From Halomonas ventosae (GTDB taxonomy: Bacteria; Pseudomonadota; Gammaproteobacteria; Pseudomonadales; Halomonadaceae): 64,000 nucleotides of DNA. Where the stretch lies: the NCBI RefSeq assembly GCF_004361885.1, contig NZ_SNWH01000013.1, positions 24,383 to 88,382 of the forward strand, written 5' to 3'. A program made the translations under genes and the position numbers. Under the pieces are notes generated by a model. That model ran no database searches and was not told the origin of the DNA. It saw nothing but the letters and a program-made list of their open reading frames with translations. Each line of letters begins with the position of its first letter. The stretch's first letter is position 1. Shown piece by piece: positions 13,120 through 21,004 of the stretch.

Positions 13120-14195
13120 GCGTCTGTCGTCCCCTGTGGTTGCTCCTGCTGATCGTCCTGCTGGCGGGCTGCTCCGAACGCGACCGGCCGCTGGACTCGC
13201 CGGTGACCCTCAAGGGCGAAGTCTTCGGAACCTTCTATCAGGTGACCATCGCCGACCCGCTGACACGGCGCGAGCTCGAGGCTCTGGAGACAGGCATTCT
13301 GGCCGAGATGGCATCGGTGGATGCCGCCATGTCGACCTGGCGCAAGGATTCCGAGCTGGTACTGTTCAATCAGGCGCCACTGGGTGAATGGCAATCGCTT
13401 TCCGATGAGCTGATCGAGGTGATGGCCATCGGTCAGGCCGTGTCTGAAGCCAGCGGTGGAGCCTTCGACATGACCATTGGCGGCCTTGTCAACCTGTGGA
13501 GTTTCGGGCCCGAGGCGCGTCCCCGAGAGGTGCCCGATGACGCCACCCTGAGCAAACGACTGGCCAAGATCGGCCCTGGTAGCCTGGAGATCGACGAGCA
13601 GGCCTTGCAGGCTCGACGCCTTCGTGATGTCTTCGTCGATCTCTCCGGGGTCGCCAAGGGCCATGCTACCGACCGTGTGGCGGCCTACCTGACCCGGCAG
13701 GAGATCGACCACTATCTGGTCAACATTGGGGGAGAACTAAAGGTCGCGGGGTTTCGCGACGGCGAGTCCAGCCCTTGGCGCATCGGCATTGAGGTGCCTC
13801 GGGATGGCCCCCAGCAGGCCCAGCAAATTCTGCCTCTCAATGACATGGCGCTGGCAACGTCCGGTGACTATCGCAACTATTTCGAAGAAGATGGCCAGCG
13901 TTACTCCCACACTATTGACCCGCGCACCGGTCGGCCCATCGACCACCGCCTGGCCTCGGTGAGTGTTTTTATGTCCTCCGATGCCTGGGCCGATGCCTGG
14001 GCGACTGCGCTGATGGTGCTGGGTGAGGAGGAAGGCATGGCGCTGGCCCGCGAGCGGAACCTCGCGGTTCTGATGCTGGTGCGTCAGGGGGAGGGATGGG
14101 CGACGTGGGTCAGTCCTGCCTTTGTCGATCGCTTCGGCCATGAAATCGTCGACAATTTTGACATGACCGTCGCCGATGGGCCCACCTCCGCCTAG
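13116..14195 (+). CDS. apbE: FAD:protein FMN transferase ApbE, lipoprotein
   Basis: ApbE attaches FMN covalently to threonine residues of periplasmic flavoproteins such as Na+-NQR subunits. The 359-aa protein has a lipoprotein signal (LLLLIVLLAGC, lipidated Cys near residue 20). It also has the ApbE motifs GTFYQVTI, VDLSGVAKGHATD, NIGGELKVAG and HTIDPRTGRP. The ATG at 13116 overlaps the uppP stop (ATGA), with GGAGG upstream. In halophiles it would serve Na+-NQR or Rnf, but neither is in the window. Confidence 0.92.
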   Translation: MSVCRPLWLLLLIVLLAGCSERDRPLDSPVTLKGEVFGTFYQVTIADPLTRRELEALETGILAEMASVDAAMSTWRKDSELVLFNQAPLGEWQSLSDELIEVMAIGQAVSEASGGAFDMTIGGLVNLWSFGPEARPREVPDDATLSKRLAKIGPGSLEIDEQALQARRLRDVFVDLSGVAKGHATDRVAAYLTRQEIDHYLVNIGGELKVAGFRDGESSPWRIGIEVPRDGPQQAQQILPLNDMALATSGDYRNYFEEDGQRYSHTIDPRTGRPIDHRLASVSVFMSSDAWADAWATALMVLGEEEGMALARERNLAVLMLVRQGEGWATWVSPAFVDRFGHEIVDNFDMTVADGPTSA

Positions 14196-14231
14196 AATGA
14201 GGGGGGTTCAGGTGAATCAGGCCAAGGAGTC

Positions 14232-15602
14232 ATGATGACGCTCGATGTGGTGATACTGGCAGCCGGGCAGGGAACTCGCATGCGCTCGACCCGGCCCAAG
14301 GTGCTGCACCAGCTGGCCGGCAAGCCGATGGTGCGTCACGTGATCGATACCGCCCGCCGGCTAGCGGCCGAGCGCACCCATGTGGTGGTCGGCCACGGGG
14401 CTGAGCAGGTGCGTGAGGCCCTGGCCGACTGCCCGGTGCACTTCGCCCTGCAGGCCGAGCAGAAGGGCACCGGCCATGCCGTGGCCCAGGCTCTTGACGC
14501 GCTCGGCGAGGGCCGGGTGCTGGTGCTCTACGGTGACGTGCCGCTGATCCGCCACGAGACGCTGGTTGAGCTGCTCGCCCACGTCGACGAGCACCACCTG
14601 GGCCTGCTCACCGTGCTCCTGGAGGATCCCGCGGGTTATGGTCGCATCCTGCGCAATGCGGCCGGTGAGGCGGTCGCCATCGTCGAGCACAAGGATGCCT
14701 CCGAGACCGAACGAGCCGTGCGCGAATGCAATACCGGTATCATGGCCATGACCGCCGCCCAGTTGCGTCGCTGGTTACCGCGTCTTTCCGCCGATAACGC
14801 CCAAGGCGAGTACTACCTGACCGACATCATCGCCATGGCCGCCGCCGAGGGCGTGAAGGTGGCTACCGTTCAGCCGGCCCGACCGCTGGAGGTTGAGGGC
14901 GTCAATAATCGTGCCCAGATGGCTCATCTGGAGCGTGCCTATCAGCATGATATCGCCGAGCGACTGATGGAGCAGGGGGTGGCCCTCGCCGACCCTTCTC
15001 GCCTCGACGTGCGTGGACGTCTAACCTGCGGCCATGACGTGGAGATCGACGTGGGCTGCGTCTTCGAGGGCGAGGTGGCACTGGGCGAGGGGGTGCGCAT
15101 TGGCCCCCACTGCGTGATCCGTAACAGCCACGTCGGCGCCGAGAGCGTGATCGAGTCTCACAGCGTCCTCGACGGGGCGGTGGTGGCTGGGCTCAATCGC
15201 ATCGGCCCCTTCGCCCGGCTGCGGCCCGGCTCGCGGCTGGCAGTGGGGGCCAGGATCGGCAACTTCGTCGAGACCAAGAACGTCGAGGTGGGTGAGGGTA
15301 GCAAGATCAACCATCTGAGCTATGTGGGCGATGCCCGCCTGGGACACGACGTCAATGTCGGCGCCGGCACCATCACCTGCAACTACGATGGCGTCAACAA
15401 GCACCATACCGAGATCGGCGACGAGGCCTTCATTGGTTCCAACACGGCGCTGGTGGCCCCGGTCAGCATTGGTCAAAGCGCCACCGTGGGCGCCGGCTCG
15501 ACGATCAGCAAGGATGTCGCCGACAACGCCCTGGCCATCTCCCGGGCCTGCCAGATCAGCAAGGCCGACTGGCCGCGGCCAGCCAAGCGCCAGAAATCCT
15601 GA
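14232..15602 (+). CDS. glmU: Bifunctional N-acetylglucosamine-1-phosphate uridyltransferase / glucosamine-1-phosphate acetyltransferase
   Basis: GlmU makes UDP-GlcNAc in two steps for peptidoglycan and LPS. The 456-aa protein has the N-terminal nucleotidyltransferase signature LAAGQGTRMRSTRPKVLH. The C-terminal left-handed beta-helix hexapeptide repeats start around residue 250, with the acetyltransferase region INHLSYVGDA...NVGAGTITCNYDG. The length equals that of E. coli GlmU. AAGGAG lies before ATG 14232; a second ATG follows at once. It sits directly upstream of glmS, the preceding step of the pathway. Confidence 0.97.
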   Translation: MMTLDVVILAAGQGTRMRSTRPKVLHQLAGKPMVRHVIDTARRLAAERTHVVVGHGAEQVREALADCPVHFALQAEQKGTGHAVAQALDALGEGRVLVLYGDVPLIRHETLVELLAHVDEHHLGLLTVLLEDPAGYGRILRNAAGEAVAIVEHKDASETERAVRECNTGIMAMTAAQLRRWLPRLSADNAQGEYYLTDIIAMAAAEGVKVATVQPARPLEVEGVNNRAQMAHLERAYQHDIAERLMEQGVALADPSRLDVRGRLTCGHDVEIDVGCVFEGEVALGEGVRIGPHCVIRNSHVGAESVIESHSVLDGAVVAGLNRIGPFARLRPGSRLAVGARIGNFVETKNVEVGEGSKINHLSYVGDARLGHDVNVGAGTITCNYDGVNKHHTEIGDEAFIGSNTALVAPVSIGQSATVGAGSTISKDVADNALAISRACQISKADWPRPAKRQKS

Positions 15603-15613
15603 GGAGAGGCCTT

Positions 15614-17449
15614 ATGTGTGGAATCGTCGGTGCGGTTGCCGAACGCAATGTGCAGAATATCCTGCTGGAAGGGCTGAAGCGACTGGAGTACCGCGGTTAT
15701 GATTCCGCCGGCATGGCGGTGCGCTCCCCGCAGGGGCATCTGCAGCGGCGTCGGACACTGGGCAAGGTGGCGGTTCTCGAGGAGTGTCTGGTTGCCGAGC
15801 CGCTGCCGGGACGTAGCGGGATCGCTCATACCCGCTGGGCGACCCATGGACGTCCCAGCGAGCACAATGCTCATCCGCATCAGTCCGGCGAGCGTCTGGC
15901 GGTGGTGCATAATGGCATTATCGAGAACCACGAGACCCTGCGCCGCGAGCTCGAGGCCGAGGGCTACGCCTTCATCTCCGAGACCGATACCGAGGTGATC
16001 GCTCATCTGCTGGAGCGGGAGAGCCGCCAGGCCGGTGACCTGCTCGCTGCCGTTCGACGGGTGCTGACCCGTATCGACGGCGCCTATGCGCTGGGAGTGA
16101 TCCATGCCGAGGAGCCCGATGTAATCATCGGCGCCCGCAAGGGCAGCCCGCTGGTGGTGGGAGTGGGCATCGACGAGGCCTTCCTGGCCTCCGACCCACT
16201 GGCCCTGCTACAGGTCACCGACCGCTTCATCTACCTAGAGGAGGGCGACGCGGTGCGTCTTTGCGCCGGTGGGCGCATCGAGGTGTTCGACACCGAGGGC
16301 GCGGTCGTGGAGCGCGCGGTGCAGACCTTCGAGCATGGCGACGGGGCGGCCAGTAAGGGCGACTATCGCCACTTCATGCTCAAGGAGATACATGAGCAGC
16401 CAATGGTGATCGCTGCGGCCCTGGAGGGGCGTCTGGGCGAGCGCTCGGTGCTGGTGGAGAGCTTTGGCCCCGATGCCGAGGCGCTCTTTCGACAGGCGCG
16501 TCAGATCCATATCGTTGCTTGCGGTACCAGCTACCATGCAGGCATGGTAGCCCGCTACTGGCTGGAGCGCTATGCCGGGTTAGCGGTGCAGGTGGAGGTG
16601 GCCTCGGAGTATCGCTATCGCCAGGTGGTGGTGCCGGAGGGAACCCTCTTTGTGACCCTCTCGCAGTCCGGCGAGACCGCCGATACCCTGGCGGCACTGC
16701 GCTTTGCCCGGCAACGCGGCTATCTCGCCAGCCTGGCGATCTGCAATGTGCCAGGTAGCTCGCTGGTGCGCGAATCGGACCTGACTCTGATGACCCAGGC
16801 CGGGCCGGAGATCGGCGTGGCCTCCACCAAGGCCTTCACCACCCAGCTTACCGCGCTGATGCTGCTGACCCTGGCGCTGGGCCGTCTGCGCGGTCAGGCC
16901 GAGGACGAACAGGCAAACCTGGTTCAGGGGCTGCGGGAACTGCCCGGCCTGGTGGCGCGGGTTCTCGAACTCGATTCGGCCATCGAACAGCTCTCCATGG
17001 CCTTCGCCGAGAAGCACCATGCGCTCTTTCTGGGCCGCGGCGCCCACTTCCCCATCGCCCTGGAGGGCGCGCTCAAGCTCAAGGAGATCTCCTACATCCA
17101 CGCCGAGGCCTACCCGGCGGGCGAGCTCAAGCATGGCCCGTTGGCGCTGGTCGACAGCGAGATGCCGGTCATCTCCGTGGCGCCCAACGATGAACTGCTC
17201 GACAAGCTCAAGTCCAACCTTCAGGAGGTGCGCGCCCGGGGTGGCGAGCTCTTCGTCTTTGCCGATGAGCAGGTTGGCCTGATCGAGGAGGAGTACGTTC
17301 ACGTGCTGCGCCTGCCCCATGTGCATGAGGCGCTAGCGCCGATCCTCTATACCGTGCCACTGCAGTTGCTCAGCTACCATGTGGCGGTGCTCAAGGGCAC
17401 CGACGTGGATCAGCCGCGCAACCTGGCCAAGTCCGTCACCGTGGAGTGA
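15614..17449 (+). CDS. glmS: Glutamine-fructose-6-phosphate aminotransferase (isomerizing) GlmS
   Basis: GlmS makes glucosamine-6-phosphate from fructose-6-phosphate and glutamine. The 611-aa protein starts MCGIVGAV with the N-terminal nucleophile Cys2. The glutaminase domain (RWATHGRPSEHNAHPH) is followed by two SIS sugar-isomerase domains (CGTSYHAG, SQSGETADT, KLKEISYIHAEAYPAGELKHGP). It ends LAKSVTVE, the conserved C-terminus. glmU is 11 nt upstream. No glmS ribozyme is seen upstream, as expected for Proteobacteria. Confidence 0.97.
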   Translation: MCGIVGAVAERNVQNILLEGLKRLEYRGYDSAGMAVRSPQGHLQRRRTLGKVAVLEECLVAEPLPGRSGIAHTRWATHGRPSEHNAHPHQSGERLAVVHNGIIENHETLRRELEAEGYAFISETDTEVIAHLLERESRQAGDLLAAVRRVLTRIDGAYALGVIHAEEPDVIIGARKGSPLVVGVGIDEAFLASDPLALLQVTDRFIYLEEGDAVRLCAGGRIEVFDTEGAVVERAVQTFEHGDGAASKGDYRHFMLKEIHEQPMVIAAALEGRLGERSVLVESFGPDAEALFRQARQIHIVACGTSYHAGMVARYWLERYAGLAVQVEVASEYRYRQVVVPEGTLFVTLSQSGETADTLAALRFARQRGYLASLAICNVPGSSLVRESDLTLMTQAGPEIGVASTKAFTTQLTALMLLTLALGRLRGQAEDEQANLVQGLRELPGLVARVLELDSAIEQLSMAFAEKHHALFLGRGAHFPIALEGALKLKEISYIHAEAYPAGELKHGPLALVDSEMPVISVAPNDELLDKLKSNLQEVRARGGELFVFADEQVGLIEEEYVHVLRLPHVHEALAPILYTVPLQLLSYHVAVLKGTDVDQPRNLAKSVTVE

Positions 17450-18161
17450 GTCGCTCGCTACTCCCCGACGTCAGAGGTATCGATGGGGCTGCATGCCGAT
17501 TGACGTGGTAGGCTCACGTTCTCCCAGGATGTTGATAACTTGTGGCGTGAACCGCATGATGCGCGGCATTCGGCTGTGCTTCCCAGGCTCCTGCGACCGC
17601 TCTTGTCAATGCCAGCTCTACCGGAGCGATTTGCCAAGAGTCCCATTACACGGGCTTTTCACGGCAGGTATCTGGCCGTTGCCCTCTGTCGAACCCTTGG
17701 CTGGCGTCCTGGACGGGTGCCCGTTTCCTGCCCTTGATAGTCTGTGGCATCCTGTGGATAAATCAGGGGAAAACCCCTGACTTCAGGGTGGATACCGAAT
17801 GATCGCGGTGTCCCGAACCGACCGATACTACGTCCAAAAACGTAGGCAAGAAACAGGCCCTAGCCATCGAGCGTTTGATCGGATAGTTTTACCGACTGGT
17901 GTGCCTCTTCCCATGGATATTGACGCGATATTGCGCAGAAACAGCGTGGATCTTGCGAGCATCTGGCACCCCAGCATCTCCCGTTCCTTGCCACACTTGG
18001 ACAGAAACGCGCGAGACGCGACACGGCAGTGATCCTGCCTGGATCCTGTCATGCTCTGGATGGCGTCGTGTGAACCTCGGCGCCCTGGACGTGGCAATGA
18101 CAAGCACAAGCCGTCATCGTGCCAGATCGGCCGTTGGCGACACGTACTCTCAGGGTGAAAC
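17450..18161. other. 712-bp region without a recognisable gene; perfect DnaA box and hairpin
   Basis: Short open frames here show no family features on either strand. The region holds a perfect DnaA box (TGTGGATAA, 17753-17761). Right beside it is a perfect 7-bp hairpin, TCAGGGG (17763-17769) with CCCCTGA (17774-17780) around AAAA. A 5-bp hairpin (ACGTC/ACGT-type) follows near 17829. The hairpin may end glmS transcription, although no T-run follows. Confidence 0.5.
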
Positions 18162-19502
18162 ATGTCGAAACTCTCCCACGCACAGTGGTCATCCCGGCTG
18201 ACCTTCATTCTCGCCGCCACCGGTTCCGCGGTGGGGCTGGGCAACATCTGGAAATTTCCCTACATGGTGGGCGATAGCGGCGGTGCAGCCTTCGTGCTCG
18301 TCTACCTGCTGTGTATCGCCGCGGTGGGTTTGCCCATCCTGGTGGCGGAGTGGCTGATCGGTCGCCGCGGACAGAAGAACCCCATCAGTACCATGGCCGA
18401 CCTGTCGCGCTCTGCCGGGCGCAGCCGAGGCTGGGTGGCGGTGGGCATCAGCGGCGTTCTCGGCGCCTTTTTGATCCTGTCGTTCTATAGCGTGATCGGT
18501 GGCTGGTCGCTCAACTACACCCTGGGGTCGGTGATCGGCGACTTCAGCGGCGAGAGCGCCGAGGGTATCGAGGCGCTGTTCACTGGCATGCTCTCCAGTC
18601 CCGGCGAGCTGCTGTTGTGGCACACGATGTTCATGGTGCTGGTCGTGGGTATCGTGGGCCGTGGCGTGACTCAGGGCCTGGAGAGCGCCGTGCGCAGCCT
18701 GATGCCGGCGCTGGGTATCCTGCTGTTGGTGCTGGTCGGCTACGGTATAGCGTCAGGCCACTTTGGCCAGGCGGTGAGTTTCATGTTCAACCCTGATTGG
18801 GGCGCGGTCACCGGCGAAGTGGTACTGGCCGCCATGGGGCAGGCGTTCTTCACCCTTTCACTGGGCATGGGCATCATGATGGCCTATGGCTCCTACCTGA
18901 ACGAGGACGTCAATCTGCTGGCCACGGCGCGTACCGTCGTCATCCTCGATACCCTGGTGGCGCTAGTTGCCGGCCTGGCGATCTTCCCCATCGTCTTCGC
19001 CAACGGGCTGGACCTGAGCTCCGGGCCGGGGCTGATCTTCATCACCCTGCCGCTCGCCTTCGGTAACATGACCGGTGGCATCATCCTGGGTTTGATGTTC
19101 TTCCTGCTGCTGACCTTCGCCGCCCTGACCTCGGCCATTTCTCTGCTCGAGCCGGTCGTGGAGTTCGTCGAGGAGCGCACTGCACTGTCGCGCATGAGTG
19201 CCACCCTGGTGGCAGGTGTGGCGACCTGGGTGCTGGGGATCGCGGCATTGCTGTCGTTCAACGTCTGGAGCGAGGTGAGCCTGCTCGGTCTGAGCATCTT
19301 CGACTTCCTCGATGCCCTCACCAGCAAGTACCTGCTGCCGTTGACCGGTCTGGGGGCTGTCGTCTTCGTGGCCTGGCGGCTTGACCGTGACAGTGTGGCG
19401 GCTGAGCTGAACCTCTCTGGTGGACAGGCGACGTTATGGCACCTAGTGGCGCGTTTCATCGCCCCGCTCGGTGTGATTGCGGTATTTGTCTCGAGTCTCT
19501 GA
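18162..19502 (+). CDS. Sodium-dependent transporter, NSS (LeuT-fold) family
   Basis: This is a predicted Na+-coupled symporter for an amino acid or related solute in the inner membrane. The 446-aa protein has about 11 hydrophobic segments. It opens with WSSRLTFILAATGSAVGLGNIWKFPYM, the classic first helix of the neurotransmitter:sodium symporter family, whose GSAVGLGN segment binds Na+ and substrate. Helix 6 appears as AFFTLSLGMGIMMAYGSYL. The substrate cannot be told from sequence. A strong hairpin follows the stop. Confidence 0.9.
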   Translation: MSKLSHAQWSSRLTFILAATGSAVGLGNIWKFPYMVGDSGGAAFVLVYLLCIAAVGLPILVAEWLIGRRGQKNPISTMADLSRSAGRSRGWVAVGISGVLGAFLILSFYSVIGGWSLNYTLGSVIGDFSGESAEGIEALFTGMLSSPGELLLWHTMFMVLVVGIVGRGVTQGLESAVRSLMPALGILLLVLVGYGIASGHFGQAVSFMFNPDWGAVTGEVVLAAMGQAFFTLSLGMGIMMAYGSYLNEDVNLLATARTVVILDTLVALVAGLAIFPIVFANGLDLSSGPGLIFITLPLAFGNMTGGIILGLMFFLLLTFAALTSAISLLEPVVEFVEERTALSRMSATLVAGVATWVLGIAALLSFNVWSEVSLLGLSIFDFLDALTSKYLLPLTGLGAVVFVAWRLDRDSVAAELNLSGGQATLWHLVARFIAPLGVIAVFVSSL

Positions 19503-19509
19503 GGCGGAT

Positions 19510-19551
19510 CCTACGCCGCGAATCTCGACTTGGCGGGATTCGCGGCGTAGG
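19510..19551. terminator. 15-bp perfect hairpin, likely bidirectional terminator
   Basis: CCTACGCCGCGAATC (19510-19524) pairs perfectly with GATTCGCGGCGTAGG (19537-19551) around a 12-nt loop. It lies between the convergent transporter gene and the small gene at 19573-19779. No T-run is present on either side. Confidence 0.6.
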
Positions 19552-19572
19552 AATCATGGCCGTGGAAAGGAC

Positions 19573-19779
19573 TCAATGCATTTCATCCTCGGCGTCGGGC
19601 AGCGGGGCGATGTCCTGGCTCAGCCGCTTGAATTCGTTGTGCAGCTCGATGCCGCGCCGGGCACGCAGGTTGCGCTGGGCGGCGGTGCGTGAGCGCTGCT
19701 GGTGTTCGACGACTTCCATGCTCATGAAGATGTCGAGAAGCTCACTCTTGAGGGAGGATACCCGTTCGACATTGCGCAT
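19573..19779 (-). CDS. Small basic protein, possibly PA3496-like
   Basis: This 68-aa product begins MRNVERVSSLKSELLDIF and has a basic amphipathic middle (RTAAQRNLRARRGIELHNEFKRL), then an acidic tail. The basic stretch recalls the small gammaproteobacterial PA3496-type proteins annotated as putative envelope-integrity factors, but that is only a pattern impression. The start is supported by AGGAGAG placed 6 nt before ATG (minus strand, about 19786-19792). A longer in-frame version is unlikely. Confidence 0.6.
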   Translation of the reverse strand: MRNVERVSSLKSELLDIFMSMEVVEHQQRSRTAAQRNLRARRGIELHNEFKRLSQDIAPLPDAEDEMH

Positions 19780-20016
19780 GATCGACTCTCCTGAAAGGTT
19801 CGCGACACTGCATGTCTTACTATACCCCACTTGACAGAATGATGACGGCGGCTGTATCGGGGGCAAAAACACTGTGCCAACGCTCGCCTGATGAGCTCAT
19901 GGTCAGCCGTACCCTCGGACCGAGTTGCGCATCGTGTTTCGGCTTGGGGCATACTGTGGATATAAAGTCGCCAATCCTTGCCGCCTCGCCGGGTGGCCAA
20001 TTGCAAGGAGTTCCGC

Positions 20017-20874
20017 GTGAGCCGCGCCCTGTTCGATGAGATGAGACGTCGCATGGAGCACTTCCGACGCTCCGAGCAGAAGGTCGCGCGCTTCGTGCTG
20101 CGCAACCCCGAGGAAGTGATCCATATGCGCATCGTCGACTTGGCCACCGAGGCCAAGGTCAGCGAGCCTACCGTGGTGCGCTTCTGCCGCGCCCTGGGCT
20201 GCAATGGCTTTCAGGACTTCAAGCTGCAGCTGGCGCAGATGCTGGCTTCGGGCAGCCAGTTCGCCCAGTTCTCGATGAACGACAGCGACTCGGTGGCAGA
20301 ATTCTCCCAGAGCATCTTCGATTCCACCGTGGGCACGCTGCTCTCGGTACGTGACCGGCTCGACAACGAAGCCTTGAGCCGTGCCATCAATACGCTGGCC
20401 ATGGCCAACCGGGTGGAATTCTATGGCTTCGGCGCCTCCGGTGCCGTGGCCTTCGATGCCCAGCACAAGTTTTTCCGACTGCAGATCTCCACCGCGGCCT
20501 ACACCGACCCGCACATGCAGAACATGTCGGCGGTGACCCTGAAGGAGGGCGATGTGGTGGTGGCGATCTCCCAGACCGGCCGCACCCGGGCGCTGGTGGC
20601 CAGCGTGCGCCTGGCCCGCGAGGCTGGCGCCACGGTGATCGGTCTGTGCCCCAGCGGTTCGCCGCTGGCCGAGGAGGTCACGCTGCCGCTCTATATCGAT
20701 GTCCACGAGGACACCGAGATCTATACGCCGATGAGCTCGCGCATCGCCCACCTGGTGCTGGTCGATGTGCTGGCGGTGGGCGTGGCCAAGACCCGCGGCC
20801 CGAAACTCGCCGAGCAGCTCCGCGAAGTGAAGAAGAGCCTCAACCCGCTGCGCTTCCCCGAACCGAAGCCATAA
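20017..20874 (+). CDS. hexR: HexR, RpiR-family regulator of central carbon metabolism
   Basis: HexR represses glycolytic and Entner-Doudoroff genes and is released by 2-keto-3-deoxy-6-phosphogluconate. The 285-aa protein has an N-terminal RpiR helix-turn-helix (ATEAKVSEPTVVRFCRALG, about residues 45-63). A C-terminal SIS sugar-phosphate domain follows (EFYGFGASGAVAFDAQHKFFRL and VAISQTGRTRALV). Start GTG 20017 follows AAGGAG (20005-20010). A TATAAA (19961-19966) with a weak -35 lies upstream. No TGTAATTAAATTACA-type HexR site was seen nearby, and the usual partner genes (zwf, edd, glk) are absent here. Confidence 0.85.
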   Translation: MSRALFDEMRRRMEHFRRSEQKVARFVLRNPEEVIHMRIVDLATEAKVSEPTVVRFCRALGCNGFQDFKLQLAQMLASGSQFAQFSMNDSDSVAEFSQSIFDSTVGTLLSVRDRLDNEALSRAINTLAMANRVEFYGFGASGAVAFDAQHKFFRLQISTAAYTDPHMQNMSAVTLKEGDVVVAISQTGRTRALVASVRLAREAGATVIGLCPSGSPLAEEVTLPLYIDVHEDTEIYTPMSSRIAHLVLVDVLAVGVAKTRGPKLAEQLREVKKSLNPLRFPEPKP

Positions 20875-20939
20875 GCTGTAAGCTATAAGTAAAAATCGTT
20901 GCCGTTGGTGAACTTGGGTAGAGTCCCAGCTTACGGCTT
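20873..20939. repeat. Imperfect inverted repeat with AAGCTgTAAGCT arms
   Basis: AAGCTGTAAGCT (20873-20884) and AGCTTACGGCTT (20928-20939) form an 11 of 12 bp inverted pair just after the hexR stop. A similar purine-rich pair follows the gene ending at 32818. It may be a small intergenic repeat family that folds in RNA. Confidence 0.5.
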
Positions 20940-21004
20940 CCCGCGCCGAGGCGGGGGCATATGATAAGCTGTTCGCCCATTTTCCGAGCAGCGATGCCTT
21001 CCCC

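Noticed and set aside
15400..15613. Possible glmS ribozyme or riboswitch before glmS
   Set aside because: glmU ends 11 nt before glmS, leaving no space, and this ribozyme is typical of Firmicutes.
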